From assembly GCA_016874915.1 (NCBI GenBank), contig VGSW01000007.1, forward strand, positions 1 through 46,432: a DNA stretch of 46,432 nt. Direction: 5' to 3'. Below, piece by piece: positions 41,681 to 46,432 of this stretch (within the stretch, counting starts at the first letter, position 1; each line of letters begins with the position of its first letter). This DNA is from Deltaproteobacteria bacterium (lineage in GTDB: Bacteria; Desulfobacterota; Desulfobaccia; Desulfobaccales; 0-14-0-80-60-11). The notes under the pieces are model-generated. The model saw only the letters and a program-made list of their open reading frames with translations, ran no database searches and was not told the origin of the DNA. Both the position numbers and the translations under genes were made by a program.

Positions 41681-42349
41681 TCATTTTTCGGTGGCTGCGA
41701 CTTTTTCCTTCAAATAGGGAACAACCCCCGGGGCCTGGTTCGGCCGCTCCAGGAGTTTTTTCCAGTATGGGGCGGCTTCTCGGGGCTCCCCGGCTTTTTC
41801 GTATAAAAATGCCAACCGCCGCCAGACTTCTCCCTGATAAGGCCCCTTGACTTGGTCCGCCGCGGGTTGCAACACCGCCGCGGCTTTCTTGAAATCCCCC
41901 AGGGCTTCATAGCAATAACTCAGGCTTTCGGCGATGAAAGGGGCCAATCCCGGGTCCGGCAAACTCAGGGATTCGTAAGCCTTGGCGGCTTCCGCAAAGT
42001 TTTTCTGTCGGTACAAAAGGTTGGCGCGCAGCAGTTCCGCCTCCCGGGCCGCGCCGGCGCTGGAATATTCCCGGATGACTTTTTCCAGGCCTTGCAGGGT
42101 TTGGGTCTCCTGGGCCGCGTCCTGGGGCTTAAGGTTAACCTGGGCCAGGGCGGCGGAGGCCTGGGACTCTTTCCGGGCCTGAAGATAGGCGTTGATGCCG
42201 GCTCCCAGGGCCACCGCCGCCGTGATCAGGCCCATGATCAGGATATAGATCCAGTATTTTTTCACCGGCTCCAGCAGGCGCTGGGCCAGGTTCAGGACTT
42301 CTTCCGACTCTTGCAGCGCGAGGGGGCGTCGGGGTTTGAGCTTGGCCAT
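41681..42349 (-). CDS. Membrane-anchored TPR protein (YfgM/TPR_21-like)
   Basis: The 222-residue product has a short basic N-terminus and a single membrane helix at about 33-55 (YWIYILIMGLITAAVALGAG). A periplasmic helical domain with TPR repeats follows, such as AELLRANLLYRQKNFAEAAKAYESL and AESLSYCYEALGDFKKAAAVL. The layout resembles YfgM, an ancillary subunit of the Sec translocon. An AGGAG site supports the ATG at 42349, so the gene starts 58 bases inside the end of tsaE. Confidence 0.8.
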   Translation of the reverse strand: MAKLKPRRPLALQESEEVLNLAQRLLEPVKKYWIYILIMGLITAAVALGAGINAYLQARKESQASAALAQVNLKPQDAAQETQTLQGLEKVIREYSSAGAAREAELLRANLLYRQKNFAEAAKAYESLSLPDPGLAPFIAESLSYCYEALGDFKKAAAVLQPAADQVKGPYQGEVWRRLAFLYEKAGEPREAAPYWKKLLERPNQAPGVVPYLKEKVAATEK

Positions 42350-42858
42350 TTAATAACTCCTGTTCTCCGTTTTCGGTTTTCCCTGTGCCTCAATAAATCC
42401 ACCAGATCCTCACTACGAGGGCCGTGGCTGACAAAGGTCAGTTCCCGCTCCTGACTGCCGGTGATGGTCAGGCGCACTTCCAGGTGGTCGGCCGGCAGCA
42501 GGGAGGCCGCCCGTTCGGCCCATTCCACCACCGCGACCCGGCCCCCATGCAGATACTCTTCCAAATCCGGCAGCATTTCCGGGGAAAGGTTCTCCAGGCG
42601 GTAGAGATCCAGGTGCGTCAAAGCCAGGCGGCCGGGGTACTCGTGGGCCAGGGTGAAGCTGGGGCTGGCCACCGGCGTCTGGGACGGCACCCCCAACCCT
42701 GCGGCCAGGCCGTGAACGAATTCGGTCTTACCGCTGCCCAACTCGCCGGTAAGTGCGATAATGTCCCCCGGGGCCAACCATGTCCCCAGGGCGGCGGCCA
42801 GGCGCCGGGTCTCTTCCGGGCTGCGGCTATTATAGCGCCATTCTCCCATTCTGATCAC
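42292..42858 (-). CDS. tsaE: tRNA threonylcarbamoyladenosine ATPase TsaE
   Basis: TsaE helps TsaB and TsaD place threonylcarbamoyl groups on A37 of ANN-decoding tRNAs. The 188-residue product has the Walker A motif ALTGELGSGKTEFVHGLA, then VASPSFTLAHEYPGR, LTHLDLYRLE and VAVVEWAERA, which are family signatures. The natural domain ends near DLLRHRE. The extra 28 residues (NRKRRTGV...) come from a CCGAAAA-type repeat and then read through the start of the next gene. The extension is probably harmless. Confidence 0.95.
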   Translation of the reverse strand: MIRMGEWRYNSRSPEETRRLAAALGTWLAPGDIIALTGELGSGKTEFVHGLAAGLGVPSQTPVASPSFTLAHEYPGRLALTHLDLYRLENLSPEMLPDLEEYLHGGRVAVVEWAERAASLLPADHLEVRLTITGSQERELTFVSHGPRSEDLVDLLRHRENRKRRTGVIKWPSSNPDAPSRCKSRKKS

Positions 42859-42889
42859 TGGTCACTGGTTACTGATCACTGGTTACTGC

Positions 42890-43342
42890 TCACTGGCGGG
42901 CCAGTGCCCGGATCAGGTCGATTTTGCCGATAACGCCCACCAGCTTGCCGCGTTCCACCACCGGCAGGGTGTGCACATTTTTCCGGTCCATGAGCGCCGC
43001 CAGGTCGGCCAATGGAGTCTCAGGGACGACGGTGATGGGATCGGGAGTCATGACCTCTTTCACCGTGCCGCCCAGCATCTTTTCCAGGCGGCGGCGGAAA
43101 TGGGACGGGGTCTCGATGAAAATGCGCAGATCCATAAGGTTGATGGCCGGGGGCAGTTCCAGGTCCCGGGCCCGCTGCACCAGGTCGCTTTGGGTGATGA
43201 CCCCCACCAGCCGGCCTTCCTTATCCACCACCGGCAGGCCGCTGATGCGGTGGCTCTCCAGGAGTTCGGCCGCCTCCGTTACCGAGGACTCCGGGGCGGC
43301 AGTGATTACTTCGGTGGTCATGATATCGCGTGCAGTAAGCAT
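42890..43342 (-). CDS. CBS-domain-pair protein
   Basis: The 150-residue protein consists of two CBS domains: TARDIMTTEVITAAPESSV...GLPVVDKEGRLVGVITQSDLV and VKEVMTPDPITVVPETPL...TLPVVERGKLVGVIGKIDLI, shown as segments. CBS pairs bind adenine nucleotides and regulate partner proteins. A GGAGAA site precedes the ATG. It lies 32 bases upstream of tsaE on the same strand, separated only by a CACTGGTTACTGATCA repeat, so co-transcription is likely. The partner is unknown; kdsD nearby carries its own CBS pair. Confidence 0.9.
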   Translation of the reverse strand: MLTARDIMTTEVITAAPESSVTEAAELLESHRISGLPVVDKEGRLVGVITQSDLVQRARDLELPPAINLMDLRIFIETPSHFRRRLEKMLGGTVKEVMTPDPITVVPETPLADLAALMDRKNVHTLPVVERGKLVGVIGKIDLIRALARQ

Positions 43343-43374
43343 GGATCTTTTCTCCGGTTAACGGTCCGGGAATT

Positions 43375-43488
43375 AGCGGTTTGGCGGTTTAGCGGTTTAG
43401 CAGTCAGCCTAACCCGCCAACTCCTAACTCCTAACTCCAAAAACCTGAAACCTAAAACCAAAAACCTGAAACCTAAAACCTAACCCCT
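43375..43488. repeat. GCGGTTTA / CTCCTAA / CCTGAAACCTAAAA simple-repeat tract
   Basis: About 115 bases between the CBS gene and the next gene consist of three successive repeat types: TTAGCGGTT, AACTCCT and AACCTGAAACCTAAA. No promoter can be seen within it. The CCTGAAA unit recurs at 41655-41682, and its complement (TTTCAGG) at 40980-41010 and 44996-45020. Confidence 0.8.
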
Positions 43489-43496
43489 ACCCCGGT

Positions 43497-43940
43497 TTAC
43501 TGTCTAATTTCCACCCGCATGCTCCCGTCGCGGTATTCCGCGATGACGGTCAATTTCCGGGAAATCTTGCCGGAACTCACGGTGACCGTGCTTTCCCCGG
43601 CCTTTTTAATGGTGAGTTTGACCTGGTGGCCCCGCTGGGGGGTGATTTTCACCTGAGCCTGGTCGCTAACTTTCCAGGTGGCATTGACCACCACCTGGTT
43701 GCGGCGGGAGTCCAGGCCCATGACTTTCAGATCGTGGGTGAAGGTGCGTCCTTCCCGGGTGCGCTGGAACTTATCCGGATCGTTCCACACCTCGCCCATA
43801 TAAACATTTTCCTTGGTGAGAAACTCGTTTTTAAACCAGACCCTGAGGGCGGCGATTTGAGCCGCGTCCGCTATTAGGGCTCCCATTAGGACGCACCCGC
43901 ATATAACTGGGAGAACTAGCCAGCTTATTTTCCTAATCAT
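43497..43940 (-). CDS. Small secreted protein of unknown function
   Basis: The 147-residue product has a signal peptide (KISWLVLPVICGCVLMGALI, cut near ADA). A beta-rich domain follows with RTFTHDLKVMGLDSRRNQVV and VKLTIKKAGESTVTVSSGKISRKL, resembling an immunoglobulin-like or C2-like sandwich. I chose the ATG at 43940 because it places the signal peptide at the N-terminus and an AAAGGAAA site precedes it; the open frame extends further but without a signal. It lies between kdsD and the CBS gene on the same strand. I do not recognise the family. Confidence 0.75.
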   Translation of the reverse strand: MIRKISWLVLPVICGCVLMGALIADAAQIAALRVWFKNEFLTKENVYMGEVWNDPDKFQRTREGRTFTHDLKVMGLDSRRNQVVVNATWKVSDQAQVKITPQRGHQVKLTIKKAGESTVTVSSGKISRKLTVIAEYRDGSMRVEIRQ

Positions 43941-44013
43941 CGATGTTTCCTTTATGTCCTTGAATTTCCTTAGCCAAAGGTGGGGAGGCAAGTTTTGAAA
44001 ACTAAGCTCACGT

Positions 44014-44991
44014 TCAGCCCGTAAACTTGAATTCCCCCCGGCCCAGAAGGTCATGGAGGTGGACAATGCCTAAAACCCGGCGGGCTTCGTCCACCACGGG
44101 CAACACCGTGATGGCGTGGTGTTCCATGAGTTCCAGGGCCTGGGAGGCCCTGGCCCCGGGGCCTACGGCGCGGGGGTTGGGGGTCATGACTTCTTTAGCA
44201 CGCTTCTCCAGAATATTTCCCCACTTTTTCAAGGCCCTCCGGAGATCCCCGTCGGTGATGATGCCTTTCAGCACCCCTTGCCGGTCCACCACCAAAGAGG
44301 CTCCCAGCTTTTTCTGGTCCATCTCCTGGATGGCCTCCTCCAGGGGGTGTTCCGGGCGGGACAGGGGAATGCGCTCCCCGGTGAGCATGACTTCGGAGAT
44401 GGCCAGGGACAAACGTTCCCCCAGGGTGCCGCCGGGGTGAAAGCGGCGGAAATCCGTAGCCTTAAAACCCCGTTTAGTGAGCAGGGCCACAGCCAGGGCG
44501 TCTCCCATGGCCAGCATGGCGGTGGTGCTGGCCGTGGGGGCCAATCCCAGGGGGCAAGCCTCCCGGGGCACCCCGGTGTCGATGGCCACCTGGCTGTGCC
44601 GGGCCAGGGTGGATTGCAGCCGTCCGGTGAAAGCAATAACCGGCGTCTCCAACCGCTTCAGGCTGGGGAGCAGGATGGTCAGCTCCTTGGTCTCGCCGCT
44701 GTTGGACAGGGCCAGCACTACGTCGTCGGGGGAAACCATGCCCAGGTCGCCGTGCATGGCCTCCACCGGATGGAGAAACAGAGCCGGGGTGCCGGTGGAG
44801 TTGAAGGTGGCCACCAGCTTTCGCCCCACGATGCCGGATTTGCCCACCCCGGTGACAATGACCCGGCCCTTGGCCCGGTAGATCAAGTCCAGGGCTTTGA
44901 GGAAGCCGGCGTCCAGCTTCTTAATCAGGGCGGCGATGCCTTCGGCCTCGATGGTCAGGACTTCCCGGGCCAGGTCTAGCAGCTTGCTCAT
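44014..44991 (-). CDS. kdsD: Arabinose-5-phosphate isomerase KdsD (KpsF/GutQ family)
   Basis: KdsD turns ribulose 5-phosphate into arabinose 5-phosphate, the first step to Kdo in lipopolysaccharide. The 325-residue product has a SIS domain with VTGVGKSGIVGRKLVATFNS, HPVEAMHGDLGM and ALSNSGETKEL. PLGLAPTASTTAMLAMGDAL and FHPGGTLGERL follow, and two CBS domains occupy about 200-320. These are all the usual signatures and the length is normal. It indicates a Gram-negative envelope. rpe, at 37.6 kb, makes related pentose phosphates but is not in the same operon. Confidence 0.97.
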   Translation of the reverse strand: MSKLLDLAREVLTIEAEGIAALIKKLDAGFLKALDLIYRAKGRVIVTGVGKSGIVGRKLVATFNSTGTPALFLHPVEAMHGDLGMVSPDDVVLALSNSGETKELTILLPSLKRLETPVIAFTGRLQSTLARHSQVAIDTGVPREACPLGLAPTASTTAMLAMGDALAVALLTKRGFKATDFRRFHPGGTLGERLSLAISEVMLTGERIPLSRPEHPLEEAIQEMDQKKLGASLVVDRQGVLKGIITDGDLRRALKKWGNILEKRAKEVMTPNPRAVGPGARASQALELMEHHAITVLPVVDEARRVLGIVHLHDLLGRGEFKFTG

Positions 44992-45108
44992 GGTCAGGTT
45001 TCAGGTTTCAGGTTTTAGGCGACAGGTTCAAGGTTCAAAGTTCAAAGTTCAAGGTTAGCAATTCACAAAAAAATCTTTAGCTGAAAGCTGAAAGCTAAAA
45101 GCTGATTG

Positions 45109-46182
45109 CTAAACCGACGCCGGGGTCAAGTCCTTCCCCACCATGATACAATCCTTGCCCCGGCCCTTGCTGGTGAACATGGCCCGGTCGGCGATGGCCA
45201 AGAGGGTTTCCCGATCCTGGGCGTCTTCGGGCAGGGTGGCGATGCCGTAACTGGCGGTGAGGTGGAGGCTCACCCCCTCCTCTTGCAAGAAAGCTGCGGC
45301 GTTGATAGTCCGCCGCAGGCGGCGCACCAGGTCCAGGGCCTCGGCCTGGGACCGGCTGGGCAGAAGGATGATAAACTCATCGCCGCCATAGCGCACCAGG
45401 CTGTCGTCGTTCCCCAATACCGAATTGATCACCCGGGCCACCTCAGCCAAAACCTGGCTGCCTAGAAGGTGACCGTGGGCGTCCACGATGTCCTTAAAGT
45501 TGTCCAGATCCAGGAAGGCCATGGAGTAATGGGCGCCCCGCTTCATGACCTCCGGGATATGGCGATCCAGTTTGCACAAAAGGTACCGGGTATTATAAAA
45601 GCCGGTGATGTCATCGATATAAGCCCGGGCCTGGAGTTTCTGAAAATTGCGGACGTTATCCACCGCAATGGCCACGTAATCCGCCAGAATAGTGAGCAGG
45701 GGAATAAATTTCTCCCGGAAAAAGTCTTCGTTTTCTACGTTGATTACTTCGAAAACGCCGATGACCTCGCCTCGGATAATTAGAGGTAAAGCCATAATGG
45801 AGCGGGTTTCGAATCCGGTGATATCGTCCACTCGTTGGGAGAAGCGCTTGTCCCGATAAACATCCCGGACGTAAACGGGGCGGCCCTCCTGAGCCACGGC
45901 CCCGGCGATGCCTTCCCCGGGTTTCAGGCGGATGCCTTTCACCGACTCCGGATCAACTCCCACCACCACTGCGAAGTAGAGTTCCCGGGTCTGGGGGTCG
46001 ATGAGCAGCAGGGACCAGTTGCGGGCCGGGATGAGGCCGTTGATCTGCTCCAGGATGGCGGTGAGCAGACCCTCCATGTCGTAGATGCCCACCAGGGCCT
46101 TGGAAAATTCGATGCAGGCCAGCAGGCGCTCCATCTGACCGGTATCGGCCAGGACATAGCTGAGTTCGGGGTCTCGGGCCAT
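45109..46182 (-). CDS. GAF-GGDEF diguanylate cyclase
   Basis: The 357-residue product has a GAF sensor domain at about 25-180 (LEQINGLIPARNWSLLLID, PGEGIAGAVAQEGRPVYV, IMALPLIIRGEVIGVFEV). A GGDEF domain follows, with SMAFLDLDNFKDIVDAHGH and the intact active-site loop VRYGGDEFIILLP. It should make cyclic di-GMP. The usual RxxD inhibitory site just before the loop is not present (the segment reads GNDDSLVR), so product inhibition may be lost. No membrane segment is seen; the ligand of the GAF domain is unknown. It is upstream of kdsD on the same strand, with a repeat tract between. Confidence 0.93.
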   Translation of the reverse strand: MARDPELSYVLADTGQMERLLACIEFSKALVGIYDMEGLLTAILEQINGLIPARNWSLLLIDPQTRELYFAVVVGVDPESVKGIRLKPGEGIAGAVAQEGRPVYVRDVYRDKRFSQRVDDITGFETRSIMALPLIIRGEVIGVFEVINVENEDFFREKFIPLLTILADYVAIAVDNVRNFQKLQARAYIDDITGFYNTRYLLCKLDRHIPEVMKRGAHYSMAFLDLDNFKDIVDAHGHLLGSQVLAEVARVINSVLGNDDSLVRYGGDEFIILLPSRSQAEALDLVRRLRRTINAAAFLQEEGVSLHLTASYGIATLPEDAQDRETLLAIADRAMFTSKGRGKDCIMVGKDLTPASV

Positions 46183-46293
46183 ATGCCGCCTCTCTTCCTG
46201 AAAATTCTATGTTTAAGAGCCTGTCTTTGCAAGGAAAAAGGAGCCGCCAGCCACCGGCAAAAGATTGAACTGAAAACTTTAAACAGGATGGCT

Positions 46294-46328
46294 AAAAAAT
46301 AACGAGGGCCGCCTCCAAAGGGCGGCCC
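46294..46328 (-). terminator. Rho-independent terminator for the partial gene at the right edge
   Basis: On the minus strand, GGGCCGCC and GGCGGCCC form a perfect 8-bp stem with a seven-base loop, followed by a short spacer and a run of six Ts. It lies 38 bases after the stop of the partial gene and ends its transcript before the GGDEF gene. Confidence 0.75.
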
Positions 46329-46365
46329 CATGGTTTTACGCTGATTCAGTCGCTATTAGAAGACC

Positions 46366-46432
46366 TTATTGGGGCAAGGCTCCCACAAAGAACGGCCGCA
46401 TCATTTCGTGGTCTTCGTGTTCCAGGATGTGA
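46366..46432 (-). CDS. C-terminal end of an unidentified gene (cut by window edge)
   Basis: An open frame enters from the right edge and ends at TAA 46366-46368, giving a tail HILEHEDHEMMRPFFVGALP plus one residue. Composition is protein-like and a terminator follows, so this is a real gene end. The fragment is too short to name. Confidence 0.6.
   Translation of the reverse strand, partial: HILEHEDHEMMRPFFVGALPQ

Noticed and set aside
43375-43488. Possible CRISPR-like repeats in the intergenic tracts
   Set aside because: Units are 6-14 bases, contiguous and degenerate, without unique spacers of constant length.
45109-46182. GGDEF protein considered as a CRISPR-related cyclase
   Set aside because: It has a GAF sensor and standard diguanylate cyclase motifs and lies 34 kb from the cas operon.

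Overview
The window is a GC-rich bacterial chromosome segment. Gram-negative lipopolysaccharide synthesis (kdsD), separate glyQ and glyS genes, a PEP-CTERM-tailed exoprotein and a periplasmic HtrA/M16 protease set suggest a Desulfobacterota (old Deltaproteobacteria) relative of the Syntrophales/Desulfobaccales type. That placement is inference; no rRNA gene is present.

Region 1 (about 1-11.8 kb) is a defence island read on the minus strand. A single promoter-like site at 11.75-11.78 kb precedes cas6, a membrane-anchored HEAT-repeat protein, cmr1, a large Cmr6-like RAMP, a Cas10 of the Csx11 type, cmr4, cmr5, a Cas5/Cmr3-like RAMP and cas1. From the HEAT gene to the Cas5-like gene every junction overlaps or nearly does. 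The Cas10 keeps an HD nuclease motif but has no GGDD cyclase motif, and no CARF effector gene is nearby. This fits subtype III-C, a little-studied type III branch. The HEAT-repeat membrane protein, AT-rich compared with its neighbours and overlapping cmr1, is the most novel item in the window and could be a non-cyclic-oligoadenylate effector or membrane tether. No CRISPR array and no cas2 lie in the window. The left edge carries the end of an IS4-type transposase and a four-helix-bundle (S23-like) gene.

Region 2 (11.8-12.8 kb) is gene-poor, with an unexplained GC-rich stretch and tRNA-Arg(ACG). Region 3 (12.9-24.6 kb) is conserved chromosome: glyQ, glyS, ftsY, a VanZ-like gene, a translationally coupled periplasmic protease operon (active M16, inactive M16, HtrA), an L,D-transpeptidase lipoprotein and a NYN-domain RNase-like protein.

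Region 4 (24.8-32.3 kb) is more accessory: a B12-binding radical SAM protein containing an in-frame palindrome, an unrecognised MGTS-start protein, an M28 peptidase with a PEP-CTERM-like tail, a response-regulator remnant, a single-chain restriction-modification enzyme and tRNA-Pro(TGG).

Region 5 (32.4-46.4 kb) is housekeeping: rdgB with a truncated rph, a 55-residue small protein, mutL, miaA, a PrcB-like secreted protein, rpe, two peptide-type ABC permeases and two paralogous small secreted TPR proteins. A minus-strand group follows: TPR membrane protein, tsaE, a CBS-pair protein, a secreted protein, kdsD and a GAF-GGDEF cyclase. The window ends inside another minus-strand gene.

Throughout, the spaces between genes are filled with degenerate simple-repeat tracts (units such as CCGAAAA, TTTTCAG, AAAAGGTT, CAGTGATCA, CCTGAAA) and with several families of REP-like palindromes. 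In several places the simple repeats run into coding ends and are translated as terminal tails.
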